From: Mesodorylaimus sp. YZB2_4
Lineage: Eukaryota; Nematoda; Enoplea; Dorylaimida; Dorylaimidae
Assembly: GCA_030248295.1 (NCBI GenBank)
Contig: JASANH010000652.1
Location: 124,001 to 188,000 of the forward strand
Length of the DNA: 64,000 nucleotides
Direction of reading: 5' to 3'
A program made the position numbers and the translations under genes. Positions 30,429 through 42,300 of the stretch are shown here, one piece after another (the stretch's first letter is position 1; every line of letters begins with the position of its first letter). The notes below the pieces were generated by a model. It was not told the DNA's origin and did not search any database. It saw only the letters and a program-made list of their open reading frames with translations.

Positions 30429-33400
30429 ATGGCCAAGACAGTGAAGTTCCCCGGCGGCGCCAATATCAGCCCTTTGCCAAACAAGACGAAAGAAACCGTA
30501 GGATCGAAAGCAAAGGCAAAACCAAGGTCGAAATCGAAGAGCGATCCGGAAGTTTGTAATGTCCGAGTGAAAAGCAGGGACGGTTTGAAACCCGAAGATG
30601 AAAGCCCAGAAGAGAAACAAGATGGCGAATTCGATATTGCTGTTTTGGAAAGAGAGGAAGAACATCGATATGGATGGGGCAAGTAAGATTTTGGCCAAAC
30701 GCCTCTCCCTGATTTCCATTTCTCTTGTCAGAACCAGTAACAGTGACTTAATCGTAATGGTCTTGTAGTAAGGGGAAGTACTTGCATTAAAAATCGCTGT
30801 TTGGTGTCAACGCAAAGGTCAAGGAGCAGAACGTGGGTGTATTTTTAGCTACAGGCCTCAATGGGTTCAATGTTGCAACCATCCACGATTCCTGCTGGTC
30901 GCTTTGGGATTGATAGCCTTCGCGCAGGGATTCTTCATCCATGGCGTTATCCCGTCGACGATGCAAGCTCTGCAACGACGATTCCATGTCAACATGTTTG
31001 ACAGTGGCATTATCCGGATGATGTACGATGTAGGAATGATCATCGCCTTCGCGCCTGTCGTGTACTTCAATAATCATGGTTTGACCCGGTTTTCTGTGCC
31101 CGGCTCATTCATTTTTACTGTATTCTTAGGTGCAAGACGGCCCTTGTGGCTGGGCCTGAGCTGTCTGGTTATGGCCGCGGGGGCCATCATGTTCGCATTG
31201 CCACACTTTTGCGTCAACCCGATCGACATAAGCAATTACAACTTGACTGATATCAAAAACAAATGCCCTCCAAGAGCAAAGGACGCGAGTCAATTCAATT
31301 CATCATTCGCTCAGTCATTTGATGAGAAAGACTGCATTGCTGCCAAGAGCCAGAGATGGGTTATTTCGCTCTTTTTCTTTGGTGTCTTCTTGAATGGCGT
31401 CGGTGCTGCGCCGTTTTTCACGATGGGGATAGCTTACTGTAAGTCGCCTTCGATGCTCAGCATACGTGTCATGAAGGGTTGATGTGCTTAGTGGATGAAA
31501 GTACGAGTCTTTGGACATCGACTTTGTACACGGGCCTGATCAATTCGGTGCTGATTGTTGGCGCTTTTGCGGGCTTCTTCTTCAACCATGAGGCGCTGGC
31601 CAAGATGTACGTCGACATCAACTGGGGCATAACTCCGTCAGAAATGTAAGCTACTGCGAGTTGAGTTTTTGGTCACTAAGATATGAGCTGTGTAGGAATG
31701 TCAAACTGCAATCGACAGATTGGGTCGGTGTGTGGTGGCTCGGACCAATAGTGGCTGCCGTATTCTCGATTGTGGCCTCTATTCCGATATTTGGATTTCC
31801 TCAACGGTTGGCCAGTGCTGAACAAATTCACGTGCATCAAGCCGTCGAATTGGCGAAGAAGGAAACGGACGAAGCGTCCCGCAGTGTTCTCGAAAGTGCC
31901 AAGGTATGGCCAGTTTGACACTTCAACAGCTTTTGGTCCCTGTTTCCTCGTTCCTTGAAGAAATTTTCAACTGCGGGCGCACTAAATCATGCAGCATAAT
32001 GAAATGGCTCTGGTTGATAAGCAGGCTAGCCCACCAAACCACGAGTATGCACACTCGAATAGGAGGGATCTTGGAATGTACCTATTAACTTACCACACAG
32101 GTATGCGCACTCAAGGAACGGGTTGCGGGCCGCGGTGGTGCGGCGGTTCGGCATTCGTCTCTCCGTATTGCTTGAGAGTGAGTGGCTGGACTCGTCCCTG
32201 CTTCGATCCCCGGTGATGGAGGTCGGTTTGCGAACCATAAACCCTCGCTGACCTTGCACGCCAGGCCGTGGCTTACTCACCCAGTACCGCCGGGGTGCTC
32301 CAAGTGGAGAGACGGAAGCCAAACGAGTAGACAGTCTCAGCTGTCGAGCACTGACAGGGTTCAAAGCCTGCCCGCCATAGTCCGAGAAAGTCGGTGTCCT
32401 GTCCAGGATGCCCTCGCGTTGAGGTGCTCCTAGTGGAAACACGCACAGGGACGCTGCCATGAGTCCTGGTCACCTCACGGGCTCGCTTATCATATCATGA
32501 CTGCTGGCCGGCTACAGGCAAAACGGGTTGGAAGTCCCGTGGGGAACTGGCCACAACCTACAAAAATTTTAAAAAAGGACCAGGGTACGCCCTTGAGTGC
32601 GCCTCATGGTACTTGGTATGGATATCGTCACGATAGCTTATGTTTCCTGCTCCCATACCATATTGGGTCTCATACAACCAGAACAAAAATGGGTTTCTAT
32701 CTCAGGCCTGCTTGACCAACATCACCTTCATGGGCCTGGTCCTCGAACAATGCGTCTATCTGATGGTCCTGACCAGTTTCGCAGCATTCATGCCAACCTT
32801 TTTTCGGACCATTCTCGGAGTACCAACAGTGGAATCTATGCAGAAATCAGGTAAGATCTTTTTCATACGGCCACATGCTCCTATGGTCTAGAACCCAGGT
32901 TGTGGCCTAGAGGGCTGACGTGTCTGCCTCTCAAGCTGTGTGCGCACTTACAGGGGAAGGTCCCGCCTAGGCAAAAATGATTGTCAATTTATGCGTTCCT
33001 TAGCCCTCGAGTGCGCCTAATGGTACTTGGCTGTGGACAGAGTAAGACACGACAGACGAATCAATAGACTGGGCACTGACAGCCAGATCTTGGAAGGCAA
33101 GCAGCATGAAAAATGTATATCTTTAGGAATTTTGGTCGCCATGGCCGTGATTGGTTCAGTCCTCGGCACATGTCTTCAATATCGTTTTCATTTGGGCACA
33201 TCGGGCAATTTGCGTTTCTCGTTGGCTACTGCTTTAGCCTCGTTGATTTTCCTGGTTGCAGTGTTCATGCGCTGTGGGCACTTCGAATTTGCCGGTGGAA
33301 CAAAGCCGTATCCAATCAACGAAATTTTGAACCAAACACCATCTTTATACGCTCCGTGCAATGCTCCCTGCAACTGCAGCATCGATGAGTTCAAACGTGT

Positions 33401-34937
33401 GTGTTACAGGGGACCCGATCCAGAAGGCGAGAAGAAGATTAAGATCTACTTTTACTTCTCCCCTTGTTTTGCTGGATGCACAAAAGTAATCTCTTTTTGC
33501 ACTTCTGCAAAACTAGCTATCGACTCTTTTCTTGGCCAGGGCACTTCTGACTGCATGTGCGTTCCGAGTAATTCGACAGGCGAGCCCGGAGGAAATGTGC
33601 TTAGTGGTTTTGAATGTGGCTTGAAGATCTGCCGAAGCTATCGAGCAAACGCATTCATGGTCGCGATTGCCTGGACTGCTGCCCTCACGTTCATTCGACT
33701 AAACACGGTTCAACAAAGTCTGATGAGGTATTTTTGGTTTATATCGCTCTGTTATTAGCCCGCAGTCAAAAGTATTTTTTGTTGGGAGCGAACAAGTGGC
33801 TGGGCTCGCTCATGTTCGATCCTCAAAGATTGGGGAGTCGGTTTGCATTATAAACCCTCGCTAACCTTGCACGCCAGACTATGAGGGACCCAGGCCATCC
33901 CTTGTACTCCACATGCGGAATCCAACTAGTCCCACATGGAATCCTAGCGTTACAGCCGCGGCTCCACATTGTCGAAATGGACCCATATGGTCCGTGGTCC
34001 AGGTATAATCTGGAAGGTATAGGTCCAGGTATGGTCCAGGTGGTCCAGGTATAATCTTAAAATTACTGGTTCCACAAGACTCCATATCGGTCCATCATGG
34101 AGTGCTGTGGAGTGTGAAAACTGGGACTTGCTAGAAGTTTGGAATCGTATACATCAGGCATGCACAAAACTGAGCCTTGAGTGGAAATCGAACCCGCTCC
34201 CTGGGTCACAAGTTCGGTTATTATCTTGTAGTGCATGTTCGGACATCAGCACTCGTTCAAGGGCACGGGTTCGATTCTCAGTAGAGCTCAAGTTTTTGTG
34301 TATGAGTGTCGGATAAGTATTTTTTTGATGCAGCTGCTGCCATTTTATCCTCTCCCGAGACTTTTTTGAGCATGTGACTGTATTCCTGTCGGTTTCTTGA
34401 CGAGTGCTTTGGTGCACATTTGGTCGAGTGCAAACCAACGATTGTTCTCCCAAAAAAATATGTCCTCATGTTTGGACTGTAGTTCCCTAAGTACACGGCG
34501 AGATCGGACGTTTTGGCTTTTCAGGTGCATTCCTAGCCAAGATCAGTTTGTGAGCTTGACATTGAGCGCTGTTTTGTCTCGATTGCTCGGTAAGTGCAAG
34601 AAATCTAGAGACGCCGCACAGTAAAAAGCAATGGTTCGTAGGAGCTGTTCCAGCACCGGTGGTCATGGGCCTGTTGATAAACAATGCGTGCGTGGTGTGG
34701 AAAAAGCTATGTCGGGATACAGTGGGTGATTGCAAGTGGTTCGATGGTGTGCAATTATCGCATCGAGTTTCCATAATTACATATGTCATGAACCTTGTGG
34801 GAGTACTCGGTTTGATCGTGGCCAACTATGGATATATGCGACAAGAAAAGAAAAAGGTGGAGCAAGATTTGGCTAAAAAGGCGACGTGTAAGATACGGCG
34901 AAAGAAAGCATCTGGAAAAGTATTAGTCTTACCGTGA
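30429..34937 (+). CDS. Organic anion transporter polypeptide (OATP/SLCO), copy B
   Basis: Exons are 30429-30682, 30849-31078, 31130-31438, 31492-31645, 31696-31903, 32706-32850, 33127-33485, 33540-33727, 34525-34589 and 34642-34937, giving 2208 nt and 735 residues. Family evidence is the N-terminal FDIAVLEREEEHRYGWGK motif, the GVWW version of the superfamily signature at residues 327-330, the LDES block at the start of exon 4, and a Kazal-like loop (CNAPCNC … YFSPCFAGC). Introns 31079-31129 and 33486-33539 are multiples of three without stops, so a simple reading runs through them; alignment to the paralogues shows they are introns. Introns 5 and 8 are about 800 bases because of SINE-related DNA; intron 6 is also long (276 bases). 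The donors G|GTTTGA (exon 2) and AG|GTATTT (exon 8) are weaker than usual. Confidence 0.92.
32110..32640 (+). mobile_element. tRNA-derived SINE in OATP B intron 5
   Basis: The head contains an A-box-like GGTGGTGCGGCGG and a B-box-like GCTTCGATCCCCGG about 55 bases later. The body shares GAGGTCGGTTTGCGAACCAT with 29340, and the 3' end has CATGACTGCTGGCCGGCTAC followed by an A-rich run near 32560-32580. It lacks the internal module of the 29340 copy. At its end is a fragment of the second family (GAGTGCGCCTCATGGTACTT). It lies in gene orientation and accounts for most of an 802-base intron. Confidence 0.7.
32890..33047 (+). repeat. tRNA-like repeat, second family, in OATP B intron 6
   Basis: A tRNA-like head has an A box at TGGCCTAGAGGGC and a degenerate B box at AAGGTCCCGCC. 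It is followed by ATGATTGTCAATTTATGCG and CCCTCGAGTGCGCCTAATGG, matching 21775-21885. The repeat ends at GGACAGAGTAA. Confidence 0.55.
33800..34320 (+). repeat. SINE fragments and short tandem repeat in OATP B intron 8
   Basis: The 797-base intron holds a truncated SINE head (about 33805-33895, with GGGGAGTCGGTTTGC and CTTGCACGCCAGAC). It also holds a short tandem of TGGTCCAGGTATAATCT-like units (about 33975-34060) and a tRNA-like sequence ending in a good B box, CGGGTTCGATTCTC, near 34266. Normal OATP introns at this position are 56-76 bases in A and D. Confidence 0.5.
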
Positions 34938-37081
34938 TGAAATGTGGGCATGTTTTGCGAGCAGTCGTGTGCGTTTCGTTTCTTCAACTAACTTTTATGC
35001 TAGCTTGGTGTGAAGAGCCATATGCTATGCCACACCTGCTGCACGTCTGGCACACGAGAGTGATCCGGTTTGAATTAGATGGTCAAACCGGTATCCAACT
35101 AACTTTGGCAAATCCTACTCAAAACCATTGTCCATGTTTACAGCCATGCCTACGTACTTGAGAAGTGTCTTATGACTTGTTGATCAGCTTTCAAGTGCTC
35201 GTCGTAGAGAACAGGGAAGCATTTCAACAACGTTCCGCACCCAACATCGTACACGTATCTTCGTGATGCAGGAGGCCTCGGTGAGTAACATGTGTGCTGG
35301 CGAGGAGGCGGAAGCAGCCAGATCACTTTGTCAAATGGAAAAGGGCAATCAACATATAAGGTCATAAATCAAGGGCACCAATCTTGTGCTGGCGTTTGAG
35401 ATTCGCTCACGCAAAGCCCATTCGAGATTGTATTATCCTTGTGTATTGATAGAGTGGGTTCAGTCAATGCGAGTCAGCTTATCAGCGTACGGCTTGTTGC
35501 GCGAGACGAGAGTGGCGAAGGCGGCCCTGATGGAACTCTCGTTCGGACAAAAACGTGACGTTGCCTGGTTCATTTAGTTGTGACCTTTCCACCACCTTCA
35601 ATACACTTAGTTAGCAGCTGGGAAGCCAGATCGTTTCGAGCAGGTGCATTCGTGCGCTCCACCTTTTCTCCTGGCTTCCGGCGTGAAGGAGGACTCGACT
35701 GCATAGTGCCTTATCCATATCATATAGACCATAATTGTATTCGATATTAGGACGGATGCTACATATCCTCCCTCTCCGACCCCCTTCCCCAAGGTTCAAA
35801 AGAAGCAGTTATCTTTGCTGCGGAGAAGCATAATACGGGCGAAAGTGACGGAAATCGAAAATGGGAGGCACGATTTTATCCAGTTTGGATGCTATTGAAA
35901 CGCATTAGGTAATATCAGCTCAGTGGTCTTATATGGTTTTAGTTTACTTAGTATAAATGTCATAGTTCCACAAAAATCTCGAAGCTTTTTTATGGCCATT
36001 ATGCGTACTTTTAAAAATGGAGTACAATTTCGGACCCTGGTTTCTTTTTCGTTGTTTTAAAAATGGCAAGATATGAGCGTCAGAGGATTTATTGTAGTAA
36101 GAACGCGTCCCCTCATCGGTTTGACTTGAGTAGGTGAGAGAGAGCAGAGCGTGGCAAAACGGTGTTAGCCTTTATGTTAGCTCTGAGCACTGAGTGAGCA
36201 CACTGGATTTTCCTAGTATCAATATTGACTGACATAGTTTTTCTTTTAGTTTATGCCAATGAAGAGTAAAGAAGAGCAAGAAGCTGGAACCAAGAACCGG
36301 AAATCATGGATGGTTCCGGTTTTTGGCTTCCGACTCTTCTTGAACGATTGGGTGCAGGGAACGGGTGACGGCTCATTAGGCCTACGACCTAGATCAGCCG
36401 CTCCCTGTCTCGTCCTTCGTCCGCTAGGTACGGTGTCAATAGGATCACCATAGAACAGGGGGGCGGGTACTAGCCCAAGGAGAGGTACCCTCTCGCAACC
36501 CGCTGGCCAGCCAGCGCTATGGTGGTCATAAAAATGTGTCATATAAGTTCTGTTCAAATATCGGAGCGCGGTTCAATGACGTAAACAGGGACGTAATCAA
36601 GTCCGTTCACCAACCTCCTTCTATCTGCATATTGGAAAGTAGAGACAATCGGGGTGGGCGCTCTTAGCTAGTGCTGGCAGAAGGGACGCCGACGCGGGAA
36701 AATCGATTGGGTTACGCCCGAGGCATCGTCCATAGAATCAGTAATTGGAGATGATTGCTCGCGCGATGTTACTTGGAAGACACACACAGTATCTTATGTC
36801 TGAGATGATTGCATAGGACGAGTATTCAACGACGTCACTGGAAACAGAGGAGACCATATTCGCATTGCCATCCTGGTTCGATCATGGATACCTGATTAGC
36901 CCGATAGAAAATAGATTAAAGCACAAATATGGACGCAACGAAGCCGTGCCCTCTTGCTGCCCAGTTCCGTTGTCCAGGCAACAGCTCGTGCTCTAAACGG
37001 TGTTGATTGTTTTGCCCTTTTCTCGCCGTCCAATTCGTCTCCTCTCGTCGCCTTTCCCTTGTATAGCTCGAATAAGGGACT
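34938..37081. other. Intergenic region between OATP B and the ClC gene
   Basis: I find no credible gene in 2.1 kb. An acceptor-like TTTTCTTTTAG at about 36240-36250 precedes an open frame from 36253 that is Lys/Glu-rich at first and then degenerates. It could be a 5' exon of the ClC gene, but I see no donor that joins it in phase, so it is not included. Confidence 0.45.
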
Positions 37082-40000
37082 ATGTGGCGACGCAACCAAG
37101 CCTCCTCCACAATCAAGACTGACAATGCCAGTGGTGCAGAATTGTTGCTAGCCAAGAATGGTACTGGTAACAAGATTGAGATTGCGAAAGATGGCACTGC
37201 GGATGAGGTACTGGAGCGGCGAGCCACCTCAACTAGCATCGGAATCGACAGGGTCAATGGCCGATGTGGTAAGGGACATGTACGTGGCAGTGTGCAGTGC
37301 ACAGCACATGTTCATTTAGGGCCATGCTTGTGCTTTTGCCGAGCCGTTGTGAGCTTTGTGGGCGAGGATTGGATCCATTTGGTTCTATTGGGCGTAGTGA
37401 TGGGCATATTCAGCTTTACTATCGATCTGGGCACGGCCAAATTGAGAAATCGTAAGTTACACAGCCGATGAAGCATGCGTGATAACGAGCCTTATTTCAG
37501 TGCACTTGTACATATCGAGATTAGCTGGCACAGTGCATTGGTCTCTGCAGTACTCGAGCTGGGTCCTGTTCTCGTTGACCATGGTCACTCTGTCCTCCTC
37601 GCTATGCCATTATATCGCTCCTCAAGCAGCTGGTAACTATTAGCTTGCTGCTCTAACTGTGAGAGCAGCGCATAACTTTTTTCAAATAGGCTCCGGCATC
37701 CCTGAAATGAAGACCATACTGCGCGGTGTGGTGTTGAAAGAGTATCTGACATGGAAGACATTGGCTACAAAATTTGTCGGCCTAGTCCTTGCATTGGGAA
37801 GTGACTTACCTTTCGGAAAAGAGGTCTGATGCCAAAAAATGTCCCAATATGGCTGAGGTTACTACAGTCACTTTGCAGGGGCCGTTTGTGCACATCGCCA
37901 GCATGCTAGCGAGATTATTGAGCAAGCTGGTTGTGTCGTTCCAAGGCATCTACGAAGTAAGCTATTCCCATGTGATGCTTTTTGCAGTAAGTGAAAACTA
38001 AGTCAATTTTAGAATGAAAGCCGAAGCAGTGAAATGTTAGCTGCGGCTTGCGCAGTGGGAATCGCCAGCACGTACGGTGCTCCCGTGGGAGGTGAGTGAT
38101 TACAAAAGTCACGTTTACTCGTGACTGAGCTCACGCGAGTCGCTTATTTTTCAGGGGTGCTATTTAGCATCGAAGTAACATCTGTGTTTTTCCCTTTACG
38201 TAATTACTGGCGTGGATTTCTGTCGACAGTATGCAGCGCAATAACATTTCGCTTATTGCTTGTGTGGTCCGGCCAGACTGGTAGGCACGAGTGGGAAGCA
38301 GGCCTTGGCCAGCTATGAAAAGATGTATATTTAGATACGGTTGTGGCATTCAGCGTCACCCATTTCCCCTCCGATTATCCATTTGATCCGAAGGAATTGG
38401 TTTTCTTCGCTTTGATTGGGTAAGGAGGGAATTAAAGATGGACTTGTGGGTGGGACGAGTGAGCCGCGAGGAAGGGCGCTGAAGCTGTGATGGGGTTTCT
38501 TTGTTTCGGGAGGCTCTTTTACAAGATACCCAGCAAGGGGTCGGACTTTTACTGTCTCCCTTTTACTATGCGTCCTGATGCTTTGTGCCACATGATGTGG
38601 TCTATTCACACTGTACTGTGCAGGTGGTCCGCAACGTTATGCGGGGGCTCACAGTGGGTGCTGCGTGAAGGTACAGCTTTGAGTAACTGCAATTTCAATG
38701 CAGAATCCATAGCATCCAAATTCGATGAATGAACCTATGTTTTCCTAGGCGACTGAAATGGACGATCGCAGTCGCACAGTAAGCCTAACGGTCTAGAAAC
38801 CTGTTCTAGCTGTCTGTAGCCCGATTCGAACGCAGCACCGCCCATCAGCCCCTTATCATGAGCCAGGCGAGAGGCGATGCACATAACTTTCGCTTTTCGG
38901 TGACAGAAATCCGACATCTTGAGGAATTCAAAAGTTTTACAGTTTAGCTCATTTAAATAGCGATCACCATACCATACTTTGCTAACCTGAGCAAATGCAT
39001 TCGACAGGATAAGAACGCTTACCCGGTACCCGGTACACAAATCATTGTAGCCACCAAATCATTGGACAAAATTCATTGTACCGGGCTACAATGGAGGCAC
39101 CGAGGTGCCCTTATGCTGGGTATCGCATTGAAAGCAGAATTCCACTTTCTCCGCAGATTGGGCCACATTGCAGCACCAATGCTTTATCAGCAGGGCATGC
39201 TATGCTTTCTGTTTCAGCATCCAGCGCTACTTTATTTCCTTCCTTTTAGCCTCTCATGCGGTTTCGCTGGTGCCCTTTTCGTATGGACGCATCATAAATA
39301 TGTTCGTTACGTTCTTCAAAATCATCGAATCAAACGGATCATGCAGAAACAGTAGGCCATTGTCTTCGCGTGACAAACACTCGAAACCAAGGTCCACTTT
39401 TTTCATAGCTTTTTCGTCTACCCAGCCGTTGTGACTGTTGTCATCGCGTCGCTAAAGTGTCCGCTCGGCTACGGGAAATACTTTGCTGCTGGGGTAAAAA
39501 TACTTTGGATGCTCAAATTTAAAAAATCATCTAGCCTAGTGCTTGTTTTTTGTCAAGTTAACACCGAGGGAAGCAGTGCGCAACTTGTCAAGTAACTTCT
39601 CCTGGAGCGAGCCAATCGAGAATGACACAAGCGCTGACGTACTGCTGTCATTTTGGAGATCAGATGGGACATCAAGTTTTTTCATTGTTTTGCTAGTGTT
39701 TGCTGTAAATATGGTAAGTGGATGAAAGCATAAATTATATTTTTATAATCAAGAAATCTTTAGTTTTGGATGACTTTTGTGGCCAATACAATTCCCGTAC
39801 CCTGCGGTGTGTTTATTCCAGTTTTTGTAACTGGTAGGTGAAACGTGCTAAGAGTTACTGAAAAAGATAAAATTAGGGTCGCACAGGTGCGGCTTTCGGA
39901 CGATTGATCGGTGAAGCCTTGTACATATTGTTTCCGGATGGTGTGCGGACTGATGGTGTAGTGACAAAGCTGGTGCCTGGCGCATATGCTTTGGTTGGTA

Positions 40001-42092
40001 AGAAAGCTCACAGTCACATTGTCTCGCATGACATGGAGCAATTTATGATTCCAGGTGCAACAGCATTTGCTGGCGCTGTGACACATGCAATTTCGACATC
40101 AGTGATCGTAGTCGAGATGACGGGTCAGATTATTTATATTCTACCACTTACAGTAAGCTGACTTTTCAAGCCGTGATTCTAAATGTAGCAGTTTTTATTG
40201 TAGCTGGCTGTCCTTTTGGCTAACGCAGTGTGCGCTCGGTTGCAGCCATCCATTTACGATAGCATAATAAGACTGAAAAAGTTGCCTTATTTGCCTCAGA
40301 TATCACCAACCTCGTCGGCGTATGTATATTTCAGATAGTCTGGTTATATTTGGAATTACGTTGGTCTTATTTCAGTGTTCATCGACTTTACGTAGCTGAT
40401 TTTGCAGTACGAGACGTGAAATTTCTGAGTTTATGCTCGACTTATCGAGAATTGCGAGAATTGCTCGTATCCATGCCAAAACTCAAGTCTTTTCCGCTCG
40501 TGGATGCTCCTTGTAAGGCTATTCAGGTTCAAATAAGGGCTGATCAGAATGGAATGCCGTTTTCAGCCTCGAGAATTCTACTGGGCTCGATTCGGACTAG
40601 TCGATTGGCTCGCTTGCTCGATTTTCAAATCGGGGAAAGAGCTCGACGACGCGCAGTCGTTTTAAAAAGACGATCAAGTGAGAAATCACCAGCGACATCG
40701 GAAACGGAAGAGAAAACTCCTTCTCCACCGCCAAAATTGTTAGTGAATGGAACCGGCGTGGGCAGCACGGCCATGGACAATCCACAGCTCGACACTGATC
40801 TGCAGCAAAGTCAACCAAGGTTCTTAGTTCGTCGAGTCAGATCGTGCGATGCACTGTCAGAACCTTCCGTACTCCCCGCTGACACTGATCGATGTACGAG
40901 CGAGCAAACTGGATCTACGCTGACGCCGAACGGAGATCAGAACGGGGATCGGTATCTGGACATGCATTACCACACAATCAGCGCCGAACCAAGGCGATCT
41001 CGGAGTTTCCTGATAGCATTAGGAAGTAAGCAAAACAGACTCCTTTTCAAGGGGAAACTGAGAAATGGTCTTTTTTAGACTATATGCAAGAGTTGCCGCA
41101 AAGACTGAGACGATCATTCAAGAAATCCAGGCCAGCAGTGGACGATCCGTGCATGTCATCGACAGAAGTAAGACAAGTCAGGTGACTCATGCCTAGGATG
41201 CGATGACATGCTTTTCAGCTCCTCGAGTGGGAAAATAAAAGATTGGATGAACAATTGGACTTTGAACGTTTGAAAGTGGACCCTGCTCCTTTCCAATTGG
41301 TCGAAAAGACGTCGTTGTCCAAAGCTCATTCGCTATTTTGGATTTTGGGCTTGAATCGAGCTTATGTAACGTGTTTGGGCCGATTGGTCGGAGTGGTGGC
41401 TCTGAGAGAAGTAAAGGCAGTTTGCGTCAATCTTGGACCCAAGACTAGACGTACTGTACAATAGTTGGTTTCAGCCAGGGTGGTTGGCGAGTACCTTCCT
41501 CTGTTCGTGCGATTCCCAGTGTGACAACATCAATTTTTTGAGTTCCCATCCCTTTGGTTGCGCACCCGCGCTCATGATCTGACGCGCTGTCCTATTTCAG
41601 CTACGCCAAGCCTTGGAACGAGCTCAGCTCAACGAAGTAACTCGAACAGGATCCCGCGGCATGTCCTCCACGACCAACAGTACCAATGTCGACGGCCCGA
41701 TGGCCAGACTCCGAAGTCGATTCCGTCGTCGGGTTCGTCGTCCTCCGAGTTTGAATCGTAATGCATCGACGACCACGTCGGCCAGTTTGGTTCCGGGTCA
41801 AGCTGAAGCAGTGCACGTTATCACTTTCTCGCTGCAATCATCGCCGGACGCGTGGCGTTCAGTCGAACCTGGGGCTTCCTCGTGGTCCAATACTCGTCCT
41901 ACAGACATCGACAGGACTTTGATCGAGGAGAGTGCGTTCGAGTCGAGACGAAACAGGGCCGAATCGAGCGTATCGCTTTACGAGAATGCGAACAGCGAAC
42001 AGCATGTCGATAGCAGCAGCGAAAGCGAAGATGATTTTGTCAGTTACACCAGCGACAGTGACTCAGCATTCGACCATGCAACGCTAGTATAA
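37082..42092 (+). CDS. ClC-2-type voltage-gated chloride channel (CLH family)
   Basis: Exons are 37082-37268, 37320-37451, 37501-37632, 37690-37823, 37879-37956, 38013-38091, 38155-38280, 38335-38419, 39250-39351, 39409-39493, 39558-39713, 39764-39833, 39887-39997, 40055-40152, 40204-40319, 40376-41025, 41079-41167, 41219-41410 and 41601-42092. The model has 1037 residues; exon 11 could start at 39540, adding six. The protein is a dimeric double-barrelled anion channel. Key motifs are GSGIPE (151-156), GKEGPFVH (193-200) with the gating glutamate at 195, [10 protein letters not shown], and the [17 protein letters not shown] filter region. [13 protein letters not shown] leads to two cytosolic CBS domains (exons 15-16, and exons 17-18 with [17 protein letters not shown]). 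The start is preceded by an in-frame TAA. The tail is Ser/Asp/Glu-rich and ends ATLV. The donor after 37823 is GTCTGA. It belongs with C. elegans clh genes; which one is not clear. Confidence 0.94.
38780..38885 (-). repeat. tRNA-like sequence in ClC intron 8
   Basis: Read on the - strand, the segment shows an A-box-like TGGCTCATGATAAGGGGC and, about 20 bases later, a B box GCGTTCGAATCGGGC. The stems do not fold into a clean cloverleaf by eye, so this looks like a tRNA-derived repeat or pseudogene rather than a working tRNA. It sits in the unusually long (830-base) intron 38420-39249. Confidence 0.4.
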
Positions 42093-42300
42093 CAGTACTC
42101 AAGGTGCTTGTACCTCGTGTTTTGGAGTGCATATATTTTGTGAGTGCAAAAAAAGGCCACAATGAGTTAGTACGTGTCAAAAACAACATCCAGCAAATAC
42201 GATATCAGAACATCCTGGGGATTCATTTTCAGAATTATCTAAATACACTAAAAAGACGGAATTGTTAGTAGGAACTACAGCAGTCATCAAATCAGGCCGT

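Noticed and set aside
31079-31129. Stop-free reading through OATP B intron 2
   Set aside because: The 51 bases have no counterpart in the other three OATPs, end in TTCTTAG, and occur exactly at a conserved intron position.
36253-36557. Upstream exon of the ClC gene or a small gene on either strand
   Set aside because: No donor joins it in phase to 37082, and an in-frame stop precedes the ClC ATG. The peptide is unlike ClC N-termini.
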